NCBI GenBank assembly: GCA_946612175.1
Contig: CAMOEO010000130.1
Coordinates: 1 to 8,050, forward strand
Origin: an uncultured Verrucomicrobiota bacterium
Lineage (GTDB): Bacteria; Verrucomicrobiota; Kiritimatiellia; RFP12; UBA3636
Direction: 5' to 3'
Length of the DNA: 8,050 nucleotides
Made by a program: the position numbers and the translations under genes. The notes below the pieces were generated by a model. That model was not told where the DNA came from, did no database searches, and saw only the letters and a program-made list of their open reading frames with translations. Positions 1 through 6,356 of the stretch are shown piece by piece; position 1 is the first letter of the stretch; every line of letters begins with the position of its first letter.

Positions 1-234
1 ATGCCGGACGGCGTGGACAAGGTTGCCGAGCTCGTGCGCTTCTTCGTGCTGCGCGGAGGCCACCAGCTGCAGATCAACGCCATCGACCGCGAGACGCTCC
101 TCGACGCGCAGGCGCATCCGGAGAAGCACCGGCACCTCGTCGTCCGCGTGTGGGGCTGGAGCGGCTACTTCGTCGAGCTGGATCGCGAGTTCCAGGACCA
201 GATCATCCGGCGCGTGGAGCTCGCGGCGCCGTAG
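1..234 (+). CDS. Glycyl radical enzyme, C-terminal end (5' partial)
   Basis: This is the last 77 codons of a glycyl radical enzyme of the pyruvate formate-lyase superfamily; the catalytic barrel lies upstream of the window. The ATG at base 1 is probably an internal methionine. What is visible is the C-terminal glycyl radical domain. It has the GGHQLQIN segment (window residues 19-26), the ETLLDAQ helix (31-37) and the radical loop VRVWGWSGYFVEL (48-60), followed by a QDQIIRR tail. By alignment with family loops such as RVAGYSAYF, the radical-bearing residue is Gly52. The loop is odd: Trp sits both before the glycine and where Tyr is usual. Such enzymes make C-C, C-O, C-N or C-S bond cleavages without oxygen. 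The substrate cannot be read from this end. A radical-SAM activase that could install the radical is encoded at 1726-2508 on the opposite strand. The gene stops with TAG just before a strong hairpin. Confidence 0.9.
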   Translation: MPDGVDKVAELVRFFVLRGGHQLQINAIDRETLLDAQAHPEKHRHLVVRVWGWSGYFVELDREFQDQIIRRVELAAP

Positions 235-251
235 CCGGGCCGTCCTCCGCT

Positions 252-272
252 TCCGGGGGCGGCGCCCCCGGA
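252..272. terminator. GC-rich hairpin between convergent genes, probable bidirectional terminator
   Basis: CCGGGGGC (253-260) pairs perfectly with GCCCCCGG (264-271) around a GGC loop, and an added T-A pair (252/272) makes nine base pairs. It sits in the 62-nt gap between the stop of the glycyl radical enzyme and the stop of the convergent beta-helix gene, where a shared terminator is expected. The T-tract is poor: on the plus strand only two T's follow, and on the minus strand the flank is purine-rich. It would therefore be an atypical intrinsic terminator or an mRNA 3'-end stabiliser. Confidence 0.6.
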
Positions 273-296
273 TTCCCGCCTGCCGGCGAGGGGCGC

Positions 297-1715
297 TCAG
301 ACGCGGCGGAACGTGTCGGGGCCGAAGCCGAACGCCTCCTCGAAGGCGCGGAAGCCCTCGGGCGTGGCCGCGAAGTCGCGGCCGCCGGGGCCCTGCGACT
401 CGATCTCCGCGCGGTCGTCGCGGTGGTTGCGGTCGAGGTAGTCGGGGCAGAGGAAGCGCAGCCCGGCGCGCGGGCGGGCGTGCCAGAGGCAGACCGGCTC
501 GCCGGCGCTCTCCCAGGCGTTGTCGCGGAAGAGCGCCTCCCCGCGCCAGTCGTTGAAGAGGCGCGCGAGGCATTCCGTCGCGCGGGAGAAGCGGTTGCCG
601 ACGACGGCGAAGCCGGGCGTCGGGACGGTGGTGTCCTGGAAGCGCAGGTGCGCCCCGCCCGGGTTCCAGCGCTGCACGTGGCCCCAGCTCGCGCCGGCGT
701 CGAGGAAGACGTTGCCCTCGACCCGGATGTTCTCGGCGGCGCCGCCCGCGCCCTGCTGCCAGAACTCGTAGGAGTACTCGCAGCGCTCGACCGTGTTGTT
801 CCGCCAGAGCAGGTTGCGCTGCACGGAGCCGGGCTCGTTGCTCTGGTCGGTGAGGCCGGCGTCGAAGCAGTCGCGGATGCGGCAGCCCTCGACGCGCACG
901 TCCTCCGCGCCGCCCCAGAACTCGATGCCGTTTCCATAGCGGACGTCGTTTCCGAGGTCGTCGACGTAGAGCACGCCGCCGCCGATCCACGAGGCCTCGC
1001 AGCCGAGGATCGAGACGCGCTTCACGCCGCCGCCGCCGAAGCCGTGCGCGGCGCCGTAGCGGACCGCCAGCCCCTCGTAGACGACGTCGTGCGCGCCGGC
1101 CTCGTCGACGCAGTGCAGCTTGCGCGAGAGCTCGATCGAGCGCCAGCGCGCGGAGGGGTCGCCCGCGTCGGAGCGGACGAGGACGCCGCCCGTGGCGGGG
1201 TCGAACCAGAAGTCGCGGTCGCGCCGCGCCTCCGCGCGGGAGCCGCGCTTGAAGAGGCAGCCGGCGTCGCCGTGGTCGAGCACGACGTTGCCGATGTCGA
1301 CCGCGGCGCCCGTCTCCGCGCGCCAGAGGCCGTCCGGCTCGCGCCGCCACGCGCCGGGCGCGCTGCGGTCGAGGCTCGGCTGCAGGATCGGCGCGGGGCC
1401 CTCGCCCCACGCGCCGTAGCGTACGGGATGCTCCGGGGTGCCGGAGCGGACGCGCAGCTGGCCGCGCCAGACGCCGCCGCGCCGGAAGAGGACCGTCGAG
1501 CCGGGCGCCAGCTCGAGCGCGTTCACCTCGTCGAGCGACGTCTCCGGTCCGATCCGGTAGACGCGCTCCGCCGGCGCGCGGGCGTAGGCCGCCTCCGCCT
1601 CGGCGCGGGCCTCGTCCGGCATGCGGCCGGCGGGAAACTTGGCGATGCCGCCCTCCATGACGGCGCCGGCCGGCGCCTGCGGCGCGGCCGAGGGGCTTTC
1701 GGTGTTCGTCTTCAT
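297..1715 (-). CDS. Right-handed parallel beta-helix repeat protein
   Basis: A 472-residue protein with the pectate-lyase-like right-handed beta-helix fold. The entry segment (about residues 68-110: LAPGSTVLFRRGGVWRGQL, then a stretch ending YGAWGEGPAPI) is the usual lead-in of such proteins. From about 195 to 415 there are repeated short strands and turns of the type 'V.GCRIRDC', 'RNNTVERCEYS', 'IRVEGNVFLDAG' and 'VVGNRFSRATEC', with Asn and Cys at turn positions. Proteins of this fold usually bind or cleave polysaccharides, but I see no residues that fix an activity. The N-terminus (MKTNTESPSAAPQAPAG) is polar and has no signal peptide, which is unusual for the fold. The ATG at 1715 is preferred over an upstream GTG (1751) because a -10 box ends 7 nt before it, suggesting leaderless translation. 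It is 10 nt downstream of the activase stop and converges on the glycyl radical enzyme. Confidence 0.8.
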   Translation of the reverse strand: MKTNTESPSAAPQAPAGAVMEGGIAKFPAGRMPDEARAEAEAAYARAPAERVYRIGPETSLDEVNALELAPGSTVLFRRGGVWRGQLRVRSGTPEHPVRYGAWGEGPAPILQPSLDRSAPGAWRREPDGLWRAETGAAVDIGNVVLDHGDAGCLFKRGSRAEARRDRDFWFDPATGGVLVRSDAGDPSARWRSIELSRKLHCVDEAGAHDVVYEGLAVRYGAAHGFGGGGVKRVSILGCEASWIGGGVLYVDDLGNDVRYGNGIEFWGGAEDVRVEGCRIRDCFDAGLTDQSNEPGSVQRNLLWRNNTVERCEYSYEFWQQGAGGAAENIRVEGNVFLDAGASWGHVQRWNPGGAHLRFQDTTVPTPGFAVVGNRFSRATECLARLFNDWRGEALFRDNAWESAGEPVCLWHARPRAGLRFLCPDYLDRNHRDDRAEIESQGPGGRDFAATPEGFRAFEEAFGFGPDTFRRV

Positions 1716-1722
1716 GGCCGCG

Positions 1723-1751
1723 ATTCTAGCACAGACGCCCGTCCGTTGCAC
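1723..1751 (-). promoter_or_regulatory. Promoter of the beta-helix gene, overlapping the activase stop codon
   Basis: The -10 TAGAAT occupies 1723-1728 (minus strand) and is preceded by TGTGC. Exactly 17 bp upstream is the weak -35 GTGCAA (1746-1751). The TAG of the -10 is the stop codon of the activase gene, and the -35 lies within its coding tail. Only 7 nt separate the -10 from the ATG at 1715, so the transcript would begin at or next to the start codon. The call rests on the same arrangement recurring at five other gene starts in the window. Confidence 0.6.
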
Positions 1752-2508
1752 CCCGATTGTTCGAGGGGACGTCCGTCGTTGCGCCCCCGCGTCCGGCCCC
1801 GGCCTCCCCTCCCGCGCCGCGGCCCGCGGCGCGCGCCATGTAGGTGCGGCCGAGCATCGGATACTTGGCGGGGGCCGCGGGGTTGGAGGGAAGGAATTCG
1901 ACGGTCGTGCCGGGGCCGGCGAGGCGAAGGAGCGCCTCGCGGTCGGCCGGGGCGTCGTTCACGTCCGGGATGCACGGGACGCGCACGGCGAAGGGAATGC
2001 CGCTTTCGCGCAGCCACGCGAGGTTGCGGAGCACGAGCGCGAGGTCGCCGCCGCACCAGCTCCGGAAGGCCGCGGGGTCGTGGTGCTTGAGATCCTGGTA
2101 GACGAACGCCATCCGGGACGCGACGGCGCGGTAGTCCGCCTCCGGCGCGTGGCCGCTCGTCTCCAGCGCGCAGGAGACGCCCGCGGCGCGGAGCCGGTCC
2201 GCGACGGCGCACACGAACGCCGCCTGCGCGAGCGGCTCGCCGCCGGAGAACGTCACGCCGCCGCCGCTCTGCGCCATGATGTCGGCGTTGCGCAGCAGCT
2301 CCGCCGCGAGCGCCTCCGCGGTCCAGTCCTCGCCGCACGCGACGGTCGAGCCGTCCTTGCGCCGCATCGTCTCCTTCTCGAACGACTGTCCTTCCGGGTT
2401 GTGGCACCACGCGCATCGCAGCGGGCAGCCCTTGAGGAACACGGTCGTCCGCACGCCGGGGCCGTCGTGCAGCGTGAATTCGCGGATTTCGAACAGTCGT
2501 CCCGTCAT
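1726..2508 (-). CDS. Glycyl radical enzyme activating enzyme (radical SAM, PflA-like)
   Basis: A 260-residue radical-SAM protein that abstracts hydrogen from the active-site glycine of a glycyl radical enzyme, using S-adenosylmethionine and a [4Fe-4S] cluster. The N-terminal signature FTLHDGPGVRTTVFLKGCPL leads to the cluster motif C28-x3-C32-x2-C35 (CPLRCAWC). The SAM-binding GGGVTFSGGEP follows at 82-92, then ETSGH (116-120) and a YQDLKHHD segment (137-144). Between the cluster motif and the GGEP motif there is only one cysteine (Cys58), so the ferredoxin-like two-cluster insert of many non-PFL activases is absent. After about residue 224 the protein ends in a Gly/Ala/Arg-rich tail of some 36 residues that looks unlike a folded domain. 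The start at 2508 gives the family N-terminus and lies 8 nt after a -10 box. The natural partner is the glycyl radical enzyme at the left edge; other partners elsewhere cannot be excluded. Confidence 0.93.
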   Translation of the reverse strand: MTGRLFEIREFTLHDGPGVRTTVFLKGCPLRCAWCHNPEGQSFEKETMRRKDGSTVACGEDWTAEALAAELLRNADIMAQSGGGVTFSGGEPLAQAAFVCAVADRLRAAGVSCALETSGHAPEADYRAVASRMAFVYQDLKHHDPAAFRSWCGGDLALVLRNLAWLRESGIPFAVRVPCIPDVNDAPADREALLRLAGPGTTVEFLPSNPAAPAKYPMLGRTYMARAAGRGAGGEAGAGRGGATTDVPSNNRGATDGRLC

Positions 2509-2516
2509 GCCTCGGA

Positions 2517-2545
2517 AGTCTACCACGCCGCCCCGGCCAAAGCAA
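2517..2545 (-). promoter_or_regulatory. Promoter of the activase gene
   Basis: On the minus strand, -35 TTGCTT (2540-2545) and -10 TAGACT (2517-2522) are separated by exactly 17 bp and lie inside the 50-nt gap after the GT90 gene. The -10 ends 8 nt before the ATG at 2508, implying a leaderless or nearly leaderless mRNA. It is one of the two best-scoring sites of the shared promoter type in this window. Confidence 0.65.
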
Positions 2546-2558
2546 CAGCGCGCGGGCG

Positions 2559-3551
2559 CTACCGCTGGCCGGTGGCGCGGAAGTAGCGGTCGAGGACGCG
2601 GAGCGAGACGAGGCGTTCGCGCCCGGGGTCGCGGAAGCGCGCGACCCAGGCGTGCGCGGCATCGAGGATCGCCGCGGCCTCGGCGGGGTGCGCGTCGTAC
2701 CAGGCGAGCTTCTCCGGGAGGTCCGCGTAGTCCGGCCGGATCTCCACGTAGTGGACGCCGGGGAGCAGCAGGCCCTCCTGGAACCACGTCTCGTACTCCG
2801 GGCGCGGCATGACGGCGAGGGAGTTGGAGGAGAGCACCCACTTGAGGTTCGACGCGACGTCGTTGCCCTCGATCGCGAGGACGTAGCGGAAGCGGAGCTG
2901 GTCCTCGAGCGAGAGCTTCGGCGCGGCCCATTCGGGGCGGACGGCGCGGGAGGAGGTGTCGCCCATGTCGAGCTCCGGGCGGCCGAAGTGGCGCTCGAAG
3001 AGGGCGATGCGCTTGGGCTTGCCCTTCACCTTGCCGCGGAAGACGGCGCGTGGGAGCTTGTCCTCGAAGCGCAGACGGTCGCGCACGAACACGAAGTGCC
3101 GCACCTTGTTGAGGTTGAGCAGGACGGCGCCGGCGTTCCCGCTCGCGCCGCCGCGGTCCTCCGCGATCGGGCGCGACTTCACGATCGCGGGGGCGGGCGG
3201 AACCTCGGTGACGTCGCCCGGGACGTGGAGCCAGCGCAGCTCCGGCGGGAAGAAGCGCAGGAACTCGCGCGTGTCGAAGTAGTAGACCTGGCCCTTCCAC
3301 GGCATGCGCTGGTCGCGCAGGCGCGGCGCGCCGGCGGGGAGCGGCGCCGGCGCGCCGGCGGGGTCGAGGCGGCAGCAGTAGGCCGCGCGCGCCTCGATCT
3401 CGTCGCGGTCGGGCCGCTCCGCGATCGAGGCGAGCAGCGCGTCGCGCCGCGCGCGGCAGAGCGCGGGCGGGACGAGCCCGCGCGCGAGGCAGCGGGCGAA
3501 GTAGAGCGCCTTCGGGTTCTTTCCGCTGCGCAGGAAGTAGGGAAGGCGCAT
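2559..3551 (-). CDS. Glycosyltransferase family 90 (CAP10/LpsA-like)
   Basis: A 330-residue protein matching the CAP10/GT90 fold, which transfers sugars in LPS-core, capsule or O-glycan synthesis. Recognisable blocks in order are: IVKSRPIAED (123-132); LLNLNKVRHFVFVRD (144-158); FRGKVKGKPKR (171-181), corresponding to the basic RG...R segment; and YVLAIEGNDVASNLKWVL (223-240) followed by SSNSLAV, the family's donor-site block. The closing block runs from GVHYVEI (265-271) to DLPEKLAWYDAHPAEA (277-292). No signal peptide or membrane helix is visible, so it probably acts on the cytoplasmic face of the inner membrane. A low-complexity patch PAGAPAPLPAGAP (64-76) arises from a short direct DNA repeat. 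It lies 13 nt after mrp with a GGGAGG ribosome site, so it is translated from the purC-mrp message. Donor and acceptor sugars are unknown. Confidence 0.85.
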   Translation of the reverse strand: MRLPYFLRSGKNPKALYFARCLARGLVPPALCRARRDALLASIAERPDRDEIEARAAYCCRLDPAGAPAPLPAGAPRLRDQRMPWKGQVYYFDTREFLRFFPPELRWLHVPGDVTEVPPAPAIVKSRPIAEDRGGASGNAGAVLLNLNKVRHFVFVRDRLRFEDKLPRAVFRGKVKGKPKRIALFERHFGRPELDMGDTSSRAVRPEWAAPKLSLEDQLRFRYVLAIEGNDVASNLKWVLSSNSLAVMPRPEYETWFQEGLLLPGVHYVEIRPDYADLPEKLAWYDAHPAEAAAILDAAHAWVARFRDPGRERLVSLRVLDRYFRATGQR

Positions 3552-3559
3552 CGACGGGG

Positions 3560-3565
3560 CCTCCC
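3560..3565 (-). promoter_or_regulatory. Shine-Dalgarno site of the GT90 gene
   Basis: GGGAGG lies 8 nt before the ATG at 3551 and overlaps the last codon position of mrp by one base. It fixes the GT90 start and is the strongest Shine-Dalgarno sequence in the window. This contrasts with the promoter-proximal genes, which mostly have none. Confidence 0.75.
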
Positions 3566-4446
3566 TAGCCCTCGCGGCGGGGCGGGCGCTCCGCCGCGGC
3601 CTTCTCGACGCCGGAGACGACGTCGGCGAACGCCTTCCCGACGGGCGTGCCGGCGAGGGAGCGCATGAACGGGACGCCCGCGTCGCCCGAGGCGCAGACC
3701 GCGGGGTCGAGCGGGATGCGGCCGAGGACCGGCGCGTCGTACTTCTCCGCGAGGGCGGCGGCCCCGCCCGTGGAGAAGACCTCGACGCGCTCGCCGCAGT
3801 GCGGGCAGACGAAGCCGGACATGTTCTCGACGATGCCGACGACCGGGAACGCGAGCTGGTCGCAGAACGCGAGCGAGCGGGAGACGTCCGCCGCGGCGAC
3901 CTTCTGCGGGGTCGTGACGACGATCGCGCCGAGCGGGTCGGGGAGCGACTGGCAGACGGTGAGCGGCTCGTCGCCCGTGCCGGGGGGCGCGTCGACGATG
4001 AGGTAGTCCAGCTCGCCCCAGTCGACCTGGGAGAGGAACTGCTGGATGACGCCGAGCTTCATCGGGCCGCGCCAGATGATGGCGGCGTCAGGGTCCTCGA
4101 CGGCGAGGCCGACGCTCATCACCTTGACGCCGCCGGCGTCGACGGGCAGGATCCGGCCGTCCTCGGTCGCCATCAGCGTCGCGCCGCGCAGGCCGAGCAT
4201 CTCGACGATCGAGGGACCGTGGACGTCGACGTCGAGCAGGCCGACCTTCCGCCCCGCGAGGGCGAGCGCGGCGGCGAGGTTGGCGGCGACGGTGCTCTTG
4301 CCGACGCCGCCCTTTCCGGAAAGGACGACGACGGCGTTGCGGACGCCGGCGAGGTTGTGGCGGACGCGGCAGTCCATCGCGTCGGCCTGTTCTTCGGCGG
4401 CGTGGGCGCAGTGCCCGCAATCGCCGTTGCATTCGTGTTCGGACAT
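3565..4446 (-). CDS. mrp: Mrp/NBP35-type iron-sulfur cluster carrier ATPase (ApbC family)
   Basis: A 293-residue cytosolic P-loop NTPase of the MinD/Mrp family that binds a [4Fe-4S] cluster and passes it to apo-proteins. The deviant Walker A motif GKGGVGKST spans 44-52 with the signature Lys45. LDVDVHGPS (71-79) and VDAPPGTGD (151-159) supply the switch/Walker B elements. The CPHC motif (Cys214 and Cys217) is the pair that bridges a cluster at the dimer interface. The N-terminus has a short Cys-rich segment, ECNGDCGHC (Cys6, 10, 13), as in Mrp proteins of many anaerobes; it may hold a second cluster. The ATG at 4446 retains this segment and follows purC by 50 nt, with no clear promoter or Shine-Dalgarno between, so co-transcription with purC is likely. 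The reading frame stays open far upstream, but that extension overlaps purC and is not real. A radical-SAM enzyme nearby is one possible client, by inference only. Confidence 0.93.
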   Translation of the reverse strand: MSEHECNGDCGHCAHAAEEQADAMDCRVRHNLAGVRNAVVVLSGKGGVGKSTVAANLAAALALAGRKVGLLDVDVHGPSIVEMLGLRGATLMATEDGRILPVDAGGVKVMSVGLAVEDPDAAIIWRGPMKLGVIQQFLSQVDWGELDYLIVDAPPGTGDEPLTVCQSLPDPLGAIVVTTPQKVAAADVSRSLAFCDQLAFPVVGIVENMSGFVCPHCGERVEVFSTGGAAALAEKYDAPVLGRIPLDPAVCASGDAGVPFMRSLAGTPVGKAFADVVSGVEKAAAERPPRREG

Positions 4447-4496
4447 GGGGGAAGAGGTGATCGGGGGGAGGAAGGGGGCGGGCGGGGCGGCGCGGG

Positions 4497-5390
4497 CTAG
4501 CCGGCGAGGATGCGGAGGGCGTCGAGGTAGCGGGCGCGGGTCTTCTCGACGATCTCGTCGGGGATCTCGGGCGCGGGCGGCTCGTGGTTGAAGTGGATCT
4601 CGTCGAGCCAGTCGCGGACGAACTGCTTGTCGAGCGAGGGCGGGTTGGCGCCGGTGCGGTAGTCCGCCGCGGGCCAGAAGCGCGAGGAGTCCGGCGTGAG
4701 CACCTCGTCGGCGAGGACGAGCGAGCCGTCCGGCCCGAGGCCGAACTCGAACTTCGTGTCGGCGATGAGGATGCCCTTGGAGCGGCCGTAGTCCGCGGCG
4801 CCGTTGTAGAGCTTCATCGTGAGGGCGCCGAGGCGGTCGGCGAGGTCTTTCCCGACGCGGCGCTCGAGCTCGGCGACGGAGATGTTCTCGTCGTGCTCGC
4901 CGAGCTCGGCCTTCATCGACGGCGTGAAGATCGCCTCGTCGAGCCGGTCGGCCTGGACGTAGCCGGGGCGCAGCGCCTGCGAGCAGACCGTCCCCTGCTT
5001 TCTGTACTCGGCCCAGCCGGAGCCGACGAGGTAGCCGCGCGCGATGCACTCGACGGGGACCATGTCGAGCTTCTTCACGATCATCGAGCGGCCGTCGAGG
5101 TCGGCGGCGTAGGGCCTGAGGACCTCGGGGTACTCCGCCACGTCGGCCGTGACGAGGTGGTTCGGGACGTCGGCGAAATGGCGGAACCAGAAGAGCGAGA
5201 GCTGCGTAAGGACGCGGCCCTTGTCCGGCACGCCGTTCGGCATGATGACGTCGAACGCGGAGAGGCGGTCCGTCGCGACGAAGAGGAGCGTGTCGCCGAG
5301 GTCGTAGACGTCCCGGACCTTGCCGCGCTTGGGCTCGGGCAGGCCGGGGATCGAGGAGGAAAGGAGGGCGTGGTTGCGGTCGTATTTCAT
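4497..5390 (-). CDS. purC: Phosphoribosylaminoimidazole-succinocarboxamide synthase (SAICAR synthetase)
   Basis: A complete 297-residue PurC. It catalyses the ATP-dependent joining of aspartate to CAIR to give SAICAR in de novo purine synthesis. Visible hallmarks are the nucleotide-binding GKVRDVYD (23-30), the ATDRLSAFD segment (39-47), signature VPVECIARGYLVGSG (111-125) and signature IADTKFEFG (209-217). The length is that of the roughly 300-residue form rather than the shorter 237-residue E. coli form. The ATG at 5390 sits 11 nt after a TAGAAT box, with only CCCGCCCCGCC between and no Shine-Dalgarno, so translation is probably near-leaderless. It heads a mixed operon with mrp and a GT90 gene and has no other purine genes beside it. 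Confidence 0.97.
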   Translation of the reverse strand: MKYDRNHALLSSSIPGLPEPKRGKVRDVYDLGDTLLFVATDRLSAFDVIMPNGVPDKGRVLTQLSLFWFRHFADVPNHLVTADVAEYPEVLRPYAADLDGRSMIVKKLDMVPVECIARGYLVGSGWAEYRKQGTVCSQALRPGYVQADRLDEAIFTPSMKAELGEHDENISVAELERRVGKDLADRLGALTMKLYNGAADYGRSKGILIADTKFEFGLGPDGSLVLADEVLTPDSSRFWPAADYRTGANPPSLDKQFVRDWLDEIHFNHEPPAPEIPDEIVEKTRARYLDALRILAG

Positions 5391-5401
5391 GGCGGGGCGG
5401 G

Positions 5402-5430
5402 ATTCTAGCAGAAACGGAACGGGGACGCCA
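5402..5430 (-). promoter_or_regulatory. Promoter of the purC-mrp-GT90 operon
   Basis: On the minus strand, the -10 TAGAAT (5402-5407) is preceded by TGC, forming an extended TGnTAGAAT. At 17 bp upstream is TGGCGT (5425-5430), a weak -35 resembling the TTGCGG of the better sites. It lies in the 45-nt gap between epmA and purC. A predicted start about 7 nt after the -10 would leave a leader of roughly 4 nt. Confidence 0.6.
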
Positions 5431-5435
5431 GCGCC

Positions 5436-6356
5436 CTACCAGAGCGCGCCGACGGGCGGGAGGAAGGCGCGGACGGCGTCGATGTCCGGGGCGTCGAGCA
5501 GCACCATCGCGAGGCGGTCGACGCCGAGGGCGGCGCCGCCCGACGGGGGCATGGCGGGGAGGGAGGCGAGGAAGTCCTCGTCCAGCGGCATCGGCGTCTC
5601 GCCGAGGGCGGCCTTCTCGGCGCGCGCGGCCTCGAAGCGCCGGCGCTGCTCGGCGGCGTCGACCAGCTCGCCGAAGGCGTTGCACAGCTCGATGCCGCCC
5701 GCGTAGGCCTCCCAGCGCTCGGCCACGCGCGGGTCGGCGGGGGAGAGGCGCGCGAGGGACGCGGCGGGGGCGGGATAGTCGAGCAGGACGCAGGGGCGGT
5801 CCTTCGGGAGCGCGGGCTCGACGCGCAGCGCCATGTCCAGGTCGAAGCGCTCGGCGTCCCAGCGCGCGACGGGGTCCCACCCGGCGAAGCGGCGGTACGC
5901 CTCGCGGACGGGGATCTGCTCCCAGGGCGCGGCGAAGTCCAGCGTCGCGCCGCGGAAGCGCGCCCGCGGCTCCCCGTGGAGGGCCGTGGCGGCGTCCGCG
6001 ACGAGGCGGCGCAGATCGTCGAGGATCTCGAGGTACGTCCCGCCGCCGCGGTACCACTCCAGCATCGTGAACTCGGGGGCGTGGCGGTCTCCGCGCTCCC
6101 CCTGGCGGAAGCACGGGCCGATCTGGTAGATGCGCCCGAACCCCTCGGCGAGAAGCCGCTTCATCTGCAGCTCGGGCGAGGCGCGCAGGAACGCCCGCCC
6201 GCTCGGCGGCGGAAGGATGTGGGGCTCGTTGGCCGGCGCGGGGATGCGGACCGGGGTCTCGACCTCGACGAATCCGGCGGCGTCGAGCGTCCCGCGCAGC
6301 GAGCGCAGCAGCGCGGCGCGGCGCGGAAGGTTCTCGCGGAGGGCGGCGGGGATCAC
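5436..6356 (-). CDS. epmA: Elongation factor P--(R)-beta-lysine ligase (EpmA/PoxA/GenX)
   Basis: A 306-residue class II lysyl-tRNA-synthetase-like protein without an anticodon-binding domain. In characterised relatives it attaches (R)-beta-lysine to a conserved lysine of EF-P to relieve ribosome stalling at polyproline. The catalytic core begins at once: FVEVETP (29-35), FLRASPELQMKRLL (56-69), and class II motif 2 with FRQGERGDRHAPEFTMLEWY (83-102). GGIELCNAFGEL (220-231) follows, then motif 3 GGAALGVDRLAM (273-284). Ala276 corresponds to the alanine that separates EpmA (GVALGVDR in E. coli) from true LysS (GLGIGIDR), supporting EpmA over a truncated synthetase. The start is GTG at 6356: it overlaps the stop of the lipoprotein gene as GTGA and gives the expected length. 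No EF-P or EpmB (lysine 2,3-aminomutase) gene is in the window. Confidence 0.9.
   Translation of the reverse strand: MIPAALRENLPRRAALLRSLRGTLDAAGFVEVETPVRIPAPANEPHILPPPSGRAFLRASPELQMKRLLAEGFGRIYQIGPCFRQGERGDRHAPEFTMLEWYRGGGTYLEILDDLRRLVADAATALHGEPRARFRGATLDFAAPWEQIPVREAYRRFAGWDPVARWDAERFDLDMALRVEPALPKDRPCVLLDYPAPAASLARLSPADPRVAERWEAYAGGIELCNAFGELVDAAEQRRRFEAARAEKAALGETPMPLDEDFLASLPAMPPSGGAALGVDRLAMVLLDAPDIDAVRAFLPPVGALW

Noticed and set aside
1716..1751. GTG at 1751 as the start of the beta-helix protein.
   Set aside because: The added 12 residues overlap the activase stop and the promoter's -10 box. The ATG at 1715 fits the promoter spacing.
1814..1832. Perfect GC-only inverted repeat GCGCCGCGG/CCGCGGCGC considered as a terminator.
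   Set aside because: It lies inside the activase coding tail with no T-tract on either side. Such repeats arise readily in this base composition.
150..2090. A 646-codon open frame on the plus strand.
   Set aside because: It lies antisense to the beta-helix and activase genes, has Arg/Ala/Gly-biased nonsense composition and no family motif. Long antisense frames are expected at this GC content.
4454..4462. On the minus strand, GATCACCTC in the mrp leader matches the 3' end of 16S rRNA.
   Set aside because: Nine bases in a C-rich spacer are not enough. No other rRNA sequence flanks it, and the coincidence is likely.
5420..5434. Small hairpin GGGCG/CGTCCC with a bulge after epmA, considered as a terminator.
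   Set aside because: The stem is short and bulged, followed only by scattered T's, and it overlaps the purC -35 region.
4447..6114. Upstream extension of the mrp frame through purC into epmA.
   Set aside because: The extension reads as Arg/Pro-rich noise antiphase to two well-supported genes. The Cys-rich N-terminus after the ATG at 4446 is the family start.
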